Shown here piece by piece: positions 1-8,457 of a stretch of 64,000 nt of DNA (positions are counted from its first letter, which is position 1; every line of letters begins with the position of its first letter). Below the pieces are notes generated by a model, which was given only the letters and a program-made list of their open reading frames with translations, was not told the DNA's origin and made no database searches. The stretch is from contig CAZSSP010000009.1 of NCBI GenBank assembly GCA_964609695.1, positions 5,909-69,908 on the forward strand. Direction: 5' to 3'. This stretch comes from JAGNHS01 sp964609695 (GTDB lineage: Bacteria > Bdellovibrionota > UBA2428). The position numbers were made by a program, and so were the translations under genes.

Positions 1-2
1 TT

Positions 3-176
3 TATCTTACAGGTGGCGCTTCGCAGTTTAAACGATTTCTAAGATTGTTGGAGAAGCGAACGGGATTAATGGCGAATCCTGATAGCCAGCCGCTTTGGGG
101 CGTCTCTCGCGGTGAAATAGCATTACTGCAAAACCCTAAACTTAAAGCTTCAATTGTAAATCTATACAAAAAATAG
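3..176 (+). CDS. 3' end of a protein gene, possibly actin-fold ATPase
   Basis: This is an open frame that enters from the left edge and ends at TAG 174-176, giving the last 57 residues of a protein. The visible start reads YLTGGASQFKRFLRLLEKRTG. That resembles the last phosphate-binding turn of actin-fold proteins such as PilM, FtsA or GspL-type subunits (LTGGxxxLxGLxxxLExxxG), but the match is short and I do not assign a function. A weak stem (GGCT...AGCC) near 212-229 and a T run at 240-247 follow it. Nothing upstream is visible, so the operon is unknown. Confidence 0.5.
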   Translation, partial: YLTGGASQFKRFLRLLEKRTGLMANPDSQPLWGVSRGEIALLQNPKLKASIVNLYKK

Positions 177-245
177 TGACTTCAGTTTTGTAACAGGAGC
201 CGCTCCATAATGGCTGAAAAACTTTAGCCAAAACTAGGATTTTTT

Positions 246-1358
246 TTAAGAGTCAAGTTGCCCAAAGTTTTCAAAAATTCTTGGTAAGAAATACTTTGCC
301 CATACTGTAGCTCCAATTACAAAAGAGGCCGAAGCATAGGCTAAATGTTTTTCATAACTTTCGGGGATAAATACAGCTGCTATTCTTGTGAGTGCGGCAA
401 GGCAGATGAAGAATATTGCAGTTTTGATATATGGATTCTTTTCTTCAGCGCTGAGTCCATAGTTACCATGAGAAAGTATAACCCTAGATGCGACCATAAA
501 GGTTAATAGGCTAAATCCGGTAATGTAAATTGTATGAAGCGCTTCAAGTCGGTATTGAGGCGTAATTGCCAGTGCCCACAATCCAATCAATGTACTCATC
601 GTCGCAATTTTTATACCGACACCAACTGCATTTTTTCGCTCATTCTTAGCAGTTATTTTCCAACCGAAAGCAACTAAACCAGTCGCTAACGCTGCCCTAA
701 GATAAGGCGCCCAGAAATAACCGTAAACCTCATAGAGGACTAAAGACAATGTCATAAGCAAGCCAACCAAAAAGAAAATCCATTTGTTTCCGATTTTTGA
801 TTTTTGAGGGATACCCAGAATTCTTGGAATCAAAAAGGTTCCAATTCCAAGAACAAGGCAAAGCATGAAGTTCTGGTAGAATAAGGCTGCACCTACTGTG
901 GGTTGACCTGTGAGAACAAGTATCGACCCTAAGAATACAGAAAAAATTCCCCAGAAAAGCATTGGAAAAAAATTTGGAATTGGGACTTCTGTGCGAATAA
1001 ATCTTCGAATGCCAAAGAAGAAAATGAAGATAGAGGTAACTAAGGTGCCTACAAAAAACATTTTTTCTGTAGAATCATAAACACCAACAGTAACAATCCA
1101 TCCCATTAAAAGTGATGTACTAAGAAATTCGTAGCGATGAGCTGTTGGGGTTTGGGTCAATCGAGGAAGTGCCGTCATCAAGAACCCAATGGCATAGCTA
1201 AGCAGAAAAACGCCCATCATTAGATGCGCATGAAGACGGCCAGGATAGGGGAGACTGGGAATGAGCGCAGTTGCGATCCAAACTGAAACTCCGATAAGAG
1301 AAGCAAAGAGCCCAACAAAGAAAAATGGGCGGTAAGGATTAGCTAGATTTTTAGACAT
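246..1358 (-). CDS. nnrS: NnrS family membrane protein
   Basis: NnrS proteins are haem-copper integral membrane proteins that help cells resist or respond to nitric oxide. The chain is about 370 residues with roughly ten to twelve hydrophobic segments. It opens with the family-typical NPYRPFFF (residues 7-14) and has RLHAHLMMG at 41-49, where the two His are likely metal ligands. I chose ATG 1358 rather than the upstream in-frame start at 1409, because an AGGAG/GAAGG ribosome site lies 10-15 bases before this ATG and inside the longer reading. It is followed in the opposite direction by the Rrf2 regulator and then by norB, which fixes its context as NO defence. An inverted repeat at 1417-1432 lies in its promoter region. 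Confidence in the family is good; the detailed role is inferred. Confidence 0.85.
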   Translation of the reverse strand: MSKNLANPYRPFFFVGLFASLIGVSVWIATALIPSLPYPGRLHAHLMMGVFLLSYAIGFLMTALPRLTQTPTAHRYEFLSTSLLMGWIVTVGVYDSTEKMFFVGTLVTSIFIFFFGIRRFIRTEVPIPNFFPMLFWGIFSVFLGSILVLTGQPTVGAALFYQNFMLCLVLGIGTFLIPRILGIPQKSKIGNKWIFFLVGLLMTLSLVLYEVYGYFWAPYLRAALATGLVAFGWKITAKNERKNAVGVGIKIATMSTLIGLWALAITPQYRLEALHTIYITGFSLLTFMVASRVILSHGNYGLSAEEKNPYIKTAIFFICLAALTRIAAVFIPESYEKHLAYASASFVIGATVWAKYFLPRIFENFGQLDS

Positions 1359-1416
1359 TTGAGTAATATTCCTTCTCCTAAGGAAGATCTCTACTGAGAC
1401 TGGAGTCAATTAAATA

Positions 1417-1432
1417 TTGTACATCTATACAA
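1417..1432. promoter_or_regulatory. Inverted repeat upstream of nnrS
   Basis: TTGTA and TACAA frame a 6-base centre (TTGTACATCTATACAA) about 60 bases before the nnrS start. The geometry suits a dimeric repressor. The neighbouring Rrf2/NsrR-like protein is the natural candidate, by inference only. Confidence 0.4.
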
Positions 1433-1486
1433 GAAGTAGCCTTCTTGAGGCGCTCACATTTAAAGTCTAGTAGCTTGTTCAAAAGT

Positions 1487-1927
1487 TTATTTAGCAAGTG
1501 GGAACTCACAAGGAGTAGAGTTTTTAACTAAACTTCTTGTTGGAACTAACTCGCTTAAAGTCGAGCTGGCAAATGCCTTCTCTACCAACTCCATAGCGTT
1601 ATCAAGCCTCCTATGAAGTGCGCAAAGATTCGTGCCATGCGATTTTAAACCTAAGGGACATTTGCGTATGCGCGGTAGAGGATCAACTGCTTGTACAACT
1701 TCAAGAATCGTTAGCTCTTCGGGTTTTTTAAACAACCGAAACCCGCCCTTAGCGCCTCTCAGACTCATGATAAGCTTTGCCTTCGTCAATTGCTGAAGAA
1801 CTTTGGATAAATAATCTGGTGGAACTTTCGAAAGTTTAGCAATTTCGGCGGTCGTCCATTGCCTCTCAATGTCTGAACAAAGTATGACCATAGCTCGCAG
1901 GGCATATTCGGTCGTTTGAGAAATCAC
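1487..1927 (-). CDS. Rrf2 family regulator, NsrR-like
   Basis: This is a 146-residue winged-helix repressor of the Rrf2 family. The N-terminal helix-turn-helix is typical (TTEYALRAM, then PPDYLSKVLQQL near 36-47 and SLRGAKGGFRL near 55-65). NsrR senses NO through an iron-sulfur cluster held by three Cys in the C-terminal half. Here C90 and C102 are present, but the usual middle Cys is absent; C140 is an extra one. The start is GTG 1927, because a stop lies two codons upstream in frame. It sits between nnrS and norB and diverges from norB, so it probably controls both. Calling it NsrR itself would be too strong given the missing Cys. Confidence 0.85.
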   Translation of the reverse strand: MISQTTEYALRAMVILCSDIERQWTTAEIAKLSKVPPDYLSKVLQQLTKAKLIMSLRGAKGGFRLFKKPEELTILEVVQAVDPLPRIRKCPLGLKSHGTNLCALHRRLDNAMELVEKAFASSTLSELVPTRSLVKNSTPCEFPLAK

Positions 1928-1990
1928 ATCTTAATTTCTAACATGCTTCCACTCCTTTTCCCATTTGGCTAATTTCCTTTTACTCAATAC

Positions 1991-2016
1991 TGGACATATA
2001 TGTCCAATTATATAAT
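1991..2016 (+). promoter_or_regulatory. norB promoter with perfect palindrome
   Basis: TGGACATATATGTCCA (1991-2006) is a perfect 16-base palindrome. A consensus TATAAT lies at 2011-2016 and an AGGAG ribosome site at 2020-2024, ahead of the TTG start at 2035. No good -35 hexamer lies 16-18 bases before the TATAAT, so the palindrome occupies the spacer and -35 area. A protein bound here would block or drive norB directly. Confidence 0.6.
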
Positions 2017-2034
2017 CTTAGGAGTTAGCTGTAA

Positions 2035-4338
2035 TTGAACTTCGAAAGGAAGAGCGTGGAACGTAGTTATAAAAAACTTTGGTATTCTTTAATATTTGTC
2101 ATCTTGGCTTCATTTTCGGTACTTGGATATTTTGGTAGGGAGATTTATCGTCAATCACCGCCCATACCAGCGTCTGTAGTGGACTCGTCGGGAAATATTC
2201 TTTTCACCGGAACAGATATTCGAGAAGGCCAACAAGTCTGGCAATCCACAGGTGGACAAGAATTGGGTTCAATTTGGGGGCATGGTGCGTATGTGGCACC
2301 CGATTGGTCAGCAGATTGGTTACATAGAGAAGCTGTTGAGTTACTTACTATAAAGGCGCAAGAAAGATATCAGAAGAATCTCGATCAGTTGAGCGCACCT
2401 GAACAGGCATACCTCGAAGCGGAACTTCAAGGCGAAGTTCGTAAAAATACCTTTGATTCAGAAAAAAATATAATCAGCGTCTCCGCTGATAGGGCTCGAT
2501 CAATGAGTGTCGTCGCCAAACATTATCAAGGACTCTTTATGAATGATCCCTCAAAGGCTGAATTGCGCGATGCTTATGCGATGCCAGAGTTTGTTGTTAA
2601 AGATCCAGAGCGAATGAGAAAACTTAATGCCTTCTTCTTTTGGACCGCATGGGCTTGCGTCACTGAACGTCCCAATCAAAAAATTACTTACACAAACAAT
2701 TGGCCTCCTGACAAGACTGTAGGAAATACTCCTCCGCCTTCGCTCCAAATCTGGACGGGTTTTAGTGTTATTCTCCTACTTTTTGGAATCGGACTTCTTG
2801 CTTTTTATTACGCTTCCCATAAAGACGAGGATGAAAAGGTTCCGCAGGCAGAGATTCCCAAAAGTGATCCCTTGCTAGCGCTCAATCCGACACCTTCTAT
2901 GCGTGCTACCTTGAAATATTTTTGGGTGGTTATGGCACTCATACTCGTGCAAGTAATTTTAGGTGCTGTAACGGCACATTATGGAGTGGAGGGCACTGCC
3001 TTCTACGGATTTCCACTTGCTAAATATCTTCCCTATAGCGTCGTTCGCACGTGGCATTTGCAGCTTGGGATTTTCTGGATTGCAACTTCGTGGCTGGCCA
3101 CGGGTCTTTTTATTGGTCCTGCGGTTTCTGGATACGAGCCTAAGTATCAACGCCTCGGAGTAAATTGTTTATTTGTTGCGCTCTTAATAATTGTCGTGGG
3201 TTCAATGGCAGGCCAATGGTTTGCGATCATGCAACGATTGAGCTTCGATACAAATTTTTGGTTTGGACACCAAGGATTCGAGTATGTGGACTTAGGAAGG
3301 TTTTGGCAGATCTTTCTCGTGGTTGGACTTTTCTTATGGCTATTTTTAATGGTGAGATCTATAAAACCCGCGTTTAAAAATCCCAAGGAAAATAAAAATC
3401 TGCTTGCTCTATTTTTAATTTCTTGTGGAGCCATCGCGCTGTTTTATTCCGCTGGGCTCATGTGGGGAAAAAGCACCAATCTTGCAATTTCGGAATACTG
3501 GCGATGGTGGGTAGTTCATCTTTGGGTTGAAGGATTCTTTGAAGTATTCGCTACGGTCGTGATCGCCTTTCTCTTTGTGCGCATGGGCTTACTTCGTGCT
3601 TCAATTGCAACAGCTACCGTTTTATTTTCGACCACAATATTTTTATCGGGTGGAATTATAGGAACATTTCATCATTTGTATTTTACCGGTACTCCGACGG
3701 CGGTGATTGCACTTGGAGCGACCTTTAGTGGACTTGAAGTAGTGCCGCTTATTCTTATCGGTTTTGAGGCTTATCATAATCTTACCTTAAGTCGGGCGTC
3801 GGCCTGGCTTAAGGCTTACAAGTGGCCCATTTACTTTTTTGTTGCCGTGGCATTTTGGAATTTCGTAGGTGCCGGAATATTCGGATTTTTGATCAATCCC
3901 CCTATGGCCCTTTATTATATGCAAGGACTCAACACAACTCCGGTCCATAGTCATGCCGCACTCTTTGGGGTTTACGGCATGCTTGGCATTGGGCTGATGC
4001 TTTTTGTTTTAAAAGGACTGGCTGCGAGAAATATTTGGAAAGACAAAACAATTCGCTTTGCTTTTTGGTCTCTCAATATTGGTTTGGCGCTAATGACGGT
4101 AATCAGCATACTTCCTGTAGGATTGTTTCAAACATGGGCGAGTGTAAATCACGGTTACTGGTATGCAAGGTCGGCTGAATTCCAACAACAGAGCATCTTG
4201 GATATTTTCAGATGGCTCAGGGTATTAGGTGATACTGTTTTTACCGTAGGAGCACTTGCATTGGGTTATTTTGTACTTGGACTTAAAACCGGTGCTTCAG
4301 TTGAATCGCAAAGTGATATACCTCCAAGCACTGGGTAA
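2035..4338 (+). CDS. norB: Quinol-dependent nitric oxide reductase (qNOR)
   Basis: This enzyme reduces two NO to N2O at a haem b3/non-haem iron site in the inner membrane, taking electrons from quinol. At 767 residues it has the length of one-chain qNOR rather than NorB of the cytochrome c type. It has an N-terminal membrane anchor, an extracytoplasmic domain with VWQSTGGQELGSIWGHGAY, and then about twelve membrane segments. Metal ligands are visible in RTWHLQLGIFW, VVHLWVEGFFEV and GTFHHLYFTG. The start is TTG 2035, with AGGAG ten bases upstream. It diverges from the Rrf2 regulator and is probably repressed by it. It probably serves detoxification or respiration under NO; no norC, nir or nos genes are seen here. 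Confidence 0.95.
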   Translation: MNFERKSVERSYKKLWYSLIFVILASFSVLGYFGREIYRQSPPIPASVVDSSGNILFTGTDIREGQQVWQSTGGQELGSIWGHGAYVAPDWSADWLHREAVELLTIKAQERYQKNLDQLSAPEQAYLEAELQGEVRKNTFDSEKNIISVSADRARSMSVVAKHYQGLFMNDPSKAELRDAYAMPEFVVKDPERMRKLNAFFFWTAWACVTERPNQKITYTNNWPPDKTVGNTPPPSLQIWTGFSVILLLFGIGLLAFYYASHKDEDEKVPQAEIPKSDPLLALNPTPSMRATLKYFWVVMALILVQVILGAVTAHYGVEGTAFYGFPLAKYLPYSVVRTWHLQLGIFWIATSWLATGLFIGPAVSGYEPKYQRLGVNCLFVALLIIVVGSMAGQWFAIMQRLSFDTNFWFGHQGFEYVDLGRFWQIFLVVGLFLWLFLMVRSIKPAFKNPKENKNLLALFLISCGAIALFYSAGLMWGKSTNLAISEYWRWWVVHLWVEGFFEVFATVVIAFLFVRMGLLRASIATATVLFSTTIFLSGGIIGTFHHLYFTGTPTAVIALGATFSGLEVVPLILIGFEAYHNLTLSRASAWLKAYKWPIYFFVAVAFWNFVGAGIFGFLINPPMALYYMQGLNTTPVHSHAALFGVYGMLGIGLMLFVLKGLAARNIWKDKTIRFAFWSLNIGLALMTVISILPVGLFQTWASVNHGYWYARSAEFQQQSILDIFRWLRVLGDTVFTVGALALGYFVLGLKTGASVESQSDIPPSTG

Positions 4339-4393
4339 GGTTAGGTGTTAGGACGTCTTTTATATTTAAGGAGTCGCGACAAAATTTAAATCA

Positions 4394-5356
4394 CTAATCG
4401 TTATTGTATTTATTGATTTCAAATTTAAAAACACTTCCTTGGTCAAGATACCTAGTCTCGATGCTAGTTTTGTTTATCCAGTCCTGAAGTTGTTTTGAAG
4501 AGGGTATGTCTTTACGAAGCTTGTATGCATTAATGGATGGTTTTGGAGTTTTTACTCTGATTGGCTCCTGGATCTTCATACTTGTTAGCTCTTGGAGGTT
4601 CTTTTGTATTTTCCTCTTCGCAAATTGAACTCGCTCTTTAAAAGAAGCCTTGGAAATTTTGAGTCTCTTAGCAGCAGCCCCAAGGCTCAATGGCTCATCG
4701 CTCATAATGTGAATATCTAGGGCGGATCTTTGCTTGATGCTAAGACTACGCCAAGCAGCTTCAAGCTTCTCCCATAGCTCCGGCTTGATGCTATCAGGAA
4801 TGTCTTTGCGTTTTTCAAAGTAGTGCGCCTTTGCGCTGCTAATGAGCCTTTCGACCTTGGGCTGCTCGGATTCAAACTCCTTGTAGGTCAGCTGGCGCTG
4901 GTCAAAAAGCTCCTCGATTGTTTCCCTGTCCCTGATACCTCGTGAGATCAAAAACGCCGTGAGTCGAAAAGTTGTGGAGTAAGAATCGAGCTGCCCGCTC
5001 TCAACAAGATCGCGGCAGATGCTCTCGCGCAAACTCTGCGAAGGACGCCTAATAATGTTGGCGGTAGGGTCGTCTTGAAGAAAAAGGTGGCACTTGCTAG
5101 TGAGTAGCTCGACTCGTTCTGAGGGAAGGTCTCTAAAGAGTTTATCGAGCGAGCTTCTCTTTTTTGGTCCAAGTTCGGGATCGTAATTTCTGTACTGAGG
5201 AGCAAAAGCTCCCACTGAAAAGCGCATGGATCTGGGGAGCATGGGCCTAGTCTCTGGGCTGAAGAAGCCCTCACGAGTGAGGTCGTCGGTCACCTTCTGA
5301 AGCTTTGCTTCAGTCCATGAGTGGGCGGCTTGTCGCCTTTGGTTGGCAGTTCTCAA
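4394..5356 (-). CDS. Unknown protein with sigma-region-4-like HTH
   Basis: I do not recognise the family of this 320-residue protein. Residues about 205-255 contain AWRSLSIKQRSALDIHIM, then LSLGAAAKRLKISKASFKERV and AKRKIQKNL. This has the layout of a sigma-70 region 4 or LuxR-type helix-turn-helix, so DNA binding is likely. The first 200 residues are rich in charged helices with no motif I can name. The start is uncertain: TTG 5356 has no clear ribosome site, and a TATAAT-like box lies only about 10 bases upstream on this strand, so translation may be near-leaderless or begin further in. It diverges from the coupling-protein gene and probably belongs to the same mobile module, perhaps as its regulator. 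Confidence 0.6.
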   Translation of the reverse strand: MRTANQRRQAAHSWTEAKLQKVTDDLTREGFFSPETRPMLPRSMRFSVGAFAPQYRNYDPELGPKKRSSLDKLFRDLPSERVELLTSKCHLFLQDDPTANIIRRPSQSLRESICRDLVESGQLDSYSTTFRLTAFLISRGIRDRETIEELFDQRQLTYKEFESEQPKVERLISSAKAHYFEKRKDIPDSIKPELWEKLEAAWRSLSIKQRSALDIHIMSDEPLSLGAAAKRLKISKASFKERVQFAKRKIQKNLQELTSMKIQEPIRVKTPKPSINAYKLRKDIPSSKQLQDWINKTSIETRYLDQGSVFKFEINKYNND

Positions 5357-5699
5357 GGGTGAGCCATTATAACACTGCGCGACTAAAACTTGGAGAAAAT
5401 ACTAGGGGGCTAAGAGTACTTTTATTTCTATAAATATCGAGTAGTTATGGATATTGTACCTTAAAACACCCACCCGTTTGCGCTTTATAGTACCTAGATC
5501 ACTCAATACTGGTCACCTCAAGCGCAATAGCTCGCTTATCCCACTGCTAGACATTTCAAGTCTACAATCAATCCATTTTCCCGCAACCACTTACCTGCTT
5601 TTCTGGTCGCTAGCTTGCGTCGTGTACCACAGCTTTGAAATGTTTTTACCGCTAAATCCAAACATAAAAACAAGAAAGAAAAGAAGGAGAATTAGATAA
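5357..5699. other. Divergent intergenic region of mobile module
   Basis: These 343 bases separate two divergent genes. I see a TATAAT box near 5367-5372 reading left, a short inverted repeat AGAC-N7-GTCT near 5551-5565, and the GGAG ribosome site at 5686-5689 for the coupling-protein gene. A TTG-started frame (5454-5699) crosses it, but it lacks a ribosome site and has no protein-like composition, so I do not call it. Confidence 0.5.
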
Positions 5700-7241
5700 A
5701 TGCAGAACACAAATCAGAAACAAGAAATAACAATGGCCGATGCCCACGGGGCAGCAACAATCGTGGGGGCGCTCATGATTGGAGTCTTTTGGAATGAGTA
5801 TGGAGGAACCATCTCATACATCTACAGAACTTACTTTTACCTCATTTGGCTCGTGATCATAATGTCCGTGGGACTACTTGGAATGCTTGCTTATGACACA
5901 TGGAAAAGAAGAAATCCCGAGAAATGGATGCGCAATGTTTTACTAAAAATATGCGAAAAAAATTACGAAAAAGAGGGAGCAATTTACATTGGAAACACAT
6001 TACAAGGTCAAAGGCCCATCTACTTAACGCCTGAACAACGCAAAGGACACGTTCAAATTATAGGATCAACTGGAAGGGGAAAAACTAAATCGGTTATCGT
6101 GCCGTGGTTTGCTCGCGATTTGAGACAAGGCTTGTCGCCAATACTTATCGATGGAAAGGGGGACTACTCAATTGTTTCAGAAATTCTAAAATGGGGAAAC
6201 TTCACTGATAGAAGAATACATGTCTTCAACCCTGATGGTTATGGCTGCACGATAAATCCTCTTGAAGGCGGAAATCCGCATGAAGTGGCAGACAGACTTT
6301 TTGCATCGCTTGAGTTTGATTCTATGTATTTCAGAGAAGTGCAATACTCAGCGACTTTGAGTGCATTGGAATTAATGGAGGCAGCGGGAAATGTTCCAAC
6401 CCTAAAGGATTTGCATGAAGCCTTATCAAACCCACAGCAATTCCTGGAAAGTTTAAACAAGTCCAAGCCACTTCCAAGCATCGCAATGCAGGAATTTATG
6501 AAGATTTCTCAGATGAGAGTGAACGAAAGAGAAGAAAGGTTTTCTGGGATACTTTCTCAGCTTCGACCATTCACGACTGGGGTATTTAGAGGGATTACTA
6601 ACTCAACTAAAACAGAAGCAACTCATGTGAGTATCCAGGAAGTTATGAATCCAGATGGTATCGAGGGCAACACTCACGCTGCACTCATCGTACTGCTTCC
6701 TACTATGCAATACCAAAAGACAGCCAAAGTTTTAGGTAAGCTCATACTGCAATCAATTGCTTGGGCATCTGCAAAACGCGATGCTGAAAAACCTATTGCA
6801 ACCCTCTTTATTGATGAATTCTCAGCATTTGTTTACGAGGGCTTTGAGCAGTTTTTAAACAAAGCTCGTAGCAAGGGAGTTGCCGTACATCTCTCGCACC
6901 AAAGCATGGGCGATTTAGAATCAGTGTCGCCAAGTTTCGCTAAAACAGTAAATGTAAACACGAATACAAAGGTTTTACTTGGGCTAAATGATCCAGATAC
7001 TGCTGACTACTTTGCAAGACACCTTGGAACTTTTACCACTACGAAAGAAACGGAACGCGCGAGTAAAGGAGTCATGGGAACAAATAAATCTGGCGAGATG
7101 TCGCTCAGAGAAGTTGAGCAATACAGGATTCATCCCAATAGGCTAAAGGCATTCTCGCACGGGCGCGGTGTTTTGAGTGTCATGGTTAGCGGAGTGCAAC
7201 TTACAGAGGAGGTGCAATTTGAAGCAAACGGAGGCCTCTAA
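5700..7241 (+). CDS. VirD4/TraG-type coupling protein (DNA translocase ATPase)
   Basis: Type IV coupling proteins are hexameric membrane ATPases that feed DNA-protein substrates to a conjugation channel. The 513-residue chain has two N-terminal membrane segments (about 17-33 and 43-65), Walker A GSTGRGKTK at 122-130, Walker B ATLFIDEF at 367-374, and HLSHQS at 397-402, typical of the TraG/TraD motor. It is shorter than most VirD4 proteins. ATG 5700 follows GGAG at 5686-5689. The next gene, of the replication-relaxation family, overlaps its end by 23 bases, so the two are co-translated. No relaxase and no channel genes are next to it, so it either serves a channel encoded elsewhere or moves DNA in some other way. 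Confidence 0.85.
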   Translation: MQNTNQKQEITMADAHGAATIVGALMIGVFWNEYGGTISYIYRTYFYLIWLVIIMSVGLLGMLAYDTWKRRNPEKWMRNVLLKICEKNYEKEGAIYIGNTLQGQRPIYLTPEQRKGHVQIIGSTGRGKTKSVIVPWFARDLRQGLSPILIDGKGDYSIVSEILKWGNFTDRRIHVFNPDGYGCTINPLEGGNPHEVADRLFASLEFDSMYFREVQYSATLSALELMEAAGNVPTLKDLHEALSNPQQFLESLNKSKPLPSIAMQEFMKISQMRVNEREERFSGILSQLRPFTTGVFRGITNSTKTEATHVSIQEVMNPDGIEGNTHAALIVLLPTMQYQKTAKVLGKLILQSIAWASAKRDAEKPIATLFIDEFSAFVYEGFEQFLNKARSKGVAVHLSHQSMGDLESVSPSFAKTVNVNTNTKVLLGLNDPDTADYFARHLGTFTTTKETERASKGVMGTNKSGEMSLREVEQYRIHPNRLKAFSHGRGVLSVMVSGVQLTEEVQFEANGGL

Positions 7242-7995
7242 AAAGATAGCTTCACTACATTTAACAGATAGGGATTTCGCCTTACTTCAATACCTTTACG
7301 ACTACCGAATGATGAGCATGGAACAAATAAGGAGATACATATTCACTGGTAATGCTTGGCCTACAATTACAAACCGAATTACGAAACTAGAACAAGGAGA
7401 CTTCCTTGAAAGAATAAGAGTTGCCAGCCTGACACATCCATTTCGCTTCACAAATGTTGGAACAGTTCTAAAAATCACCTCTTTAGGGATTGGAACGCTT
7501 GCAAATAAATTTGCATCACAAACATTTAGTGAAAGCGTACCGGATATACGGGTTCAGCAACTCCAGCATGATCTGCTACTGCTTGATGTAGTGGAAGGAC
7601 TCAAAACTAGACATCCGAAAAATGCTTTTGTGGAAGGAAGCCGCTACGTCAAAGGAATCGGCGACCAAACACGAGTACCTGACTTTGTGATGATCGATCC
7701 CAAAACAAAAGAAACTACTGCCATCGAACTTGAACTCACTGCTAAATCCGAGCGTCGCTACCGCAGCATAATTCTCGACTACAGAATGTCGAAATCTTTT
7801 TCAAAAGTATTATTTGTAACGGCTTCAGAGACTATAAAAAGAAAGATTATGACTGAAGTCATCGGCGAGAAAATACACGACTTTAAAATCCACAGCGCCG
7901 GAAAATTCTACTTTCTACTTGTGAGTGATATTTTTAGGCCTACTGATCCGACAGACTCATGTAAGTTATCTGATACACCATCACTTGCTGCTTAA
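7219..7995 (+). CDS. Replication-relaxation family protein
   Basis: This 258-residue protein fits the Replic_Relax family, found on plasmids and integrative elements and usually beside TraG-like ATPases. It has an N-terminal winged helix (LTDRDFALLQYLYDYRMMS, then TNRITKLEQGDFLER). A later segment, RVPDFVMID followed by TAIELELTAKSERRY, looks like a PD-(D/E)xK nuclease-type core. The family's biochemical activity is not settled, so a nicking role is only a hypothesis. I chose TTG 7219 over the earlier in-frame start at 7177, because AGGAGG at 7207-7212 sits six bases before it. It overlaps the coupling-protein gene by 23 bases, which suggests translational coupling. Confidence 0.7.
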   Translation: MKQTEASKKIASLHLTDRDFALLQYLYDYRMMSMEQIRRYIFTGNAWPTITNRITKLEQGDFLERIRVASLTHPFRFTNVGTVLKITSLGIGTLANKFASQTFSESVPDIRVQQLQHDLLLLDVVEGLKTRHPKNAFVEGSRYVKGIGDQTRVPDFVMIDPKTKETTAIELELTAKSERRYRSIILDYRMSKSFSKVLFVTASETIKRKIMTEVIGEKIHDFKIHSAGKFYFLLVSDIFRPTDPTDSCKLSDTPSLAA

Positions 7996-8088
7996 AACTT
8001 ACCTATTAACTCAAAACTAAACCCAAACTGAATGTTTGGCCCGCCCGCAAATGCACACACATATAAGTTATTTCAAATACTAGGAAAA

Positions 8089-8193
8089 ACACCTTGCTGT
8101 TAACCCCTACACCCCACCGATCCGACCTGACCTCTCACCCTCTACGATGTTGAGAGGTCAGGTCGGATCGGCAGGATTACGGGGGCAAGGTGT
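8089..8193. repeat. Nested inverted repeat, candidate origin or transfer site
   Basis: A perfect 21-base inverted repeat (8117-8137 and 8151-8171, starting CCGATCCGACC) encloses a 13-base loop. A second, outer pair, ACACCTTGC (8089-8097) and GCAAGGTGT (8185-8193), brackets it, with C-rich and G-rich stretches between the two stems. No T run follows, so it is not an ordinary terminator. It lies in a 276-base gap between the replication-relaxation gene and the recombinase operon. That placement suggests an origin, transfer site, recombination site or structured RNA; which of these is unknown. Confidence 0.8.
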
Positions 8194-8271
8194 GTGGAAT
8201 TGAAGATTATTTTTTGTGGATAAGGAGCGGGCGGAGGACGGGAACATTTAGAACAATCGAAAGGAATATGA

Positions 8272-8457
8272 ATGAATAAGAAACGTCGTTGGGAATGCAC
8301 GGCGGCTAATACGGAATACAGCGCAATAGATAACGAGGAAATGAAAGCACGACTTGAAGAACTGTGGATGATCTTGTTAAATGTGAGGAGCCAGCAAATT
8401 TTTCGCCAGAGTACCTCGGTTCATGTCCTGTCTGACCACGAAAGGAAGACAGCATGA
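8272..8457 (+). CDS. Small protein coupled to the recombinase
   Basis: This is a 61-residue charged protein of unknown function. It is real by signals: ATG 8272 has AAGGA at 8261-8265 six bases upstream, and its stop overlaps the recombinase start in an ATGA (8454-8457), the usual sign of translational coupling. The middle (MKARLEELWMILLNV) is a likely amphipathic helix. It may be a recombination directionality factor or another accessory protein, judged from position alone. Confidence 0.6.
   Translation: MNKKRRWECTAANTEYSAIDNEEMKARLEELWMILLNVRSQQIFRQSTSVHVLSDHERKTA

Noticed and set aside
212..247. Rho-independent terminator after the first partial gene
   Set aside because: The stem is short and the T run lies more than ten bases beyond it, so the call would be weak.
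5454..5699. 81-codon frame before the coupling-protein gene
   Set aside because: It starts at TTG with no ribosome site, lies in a divergent promoter region and has no protein-like pattern.
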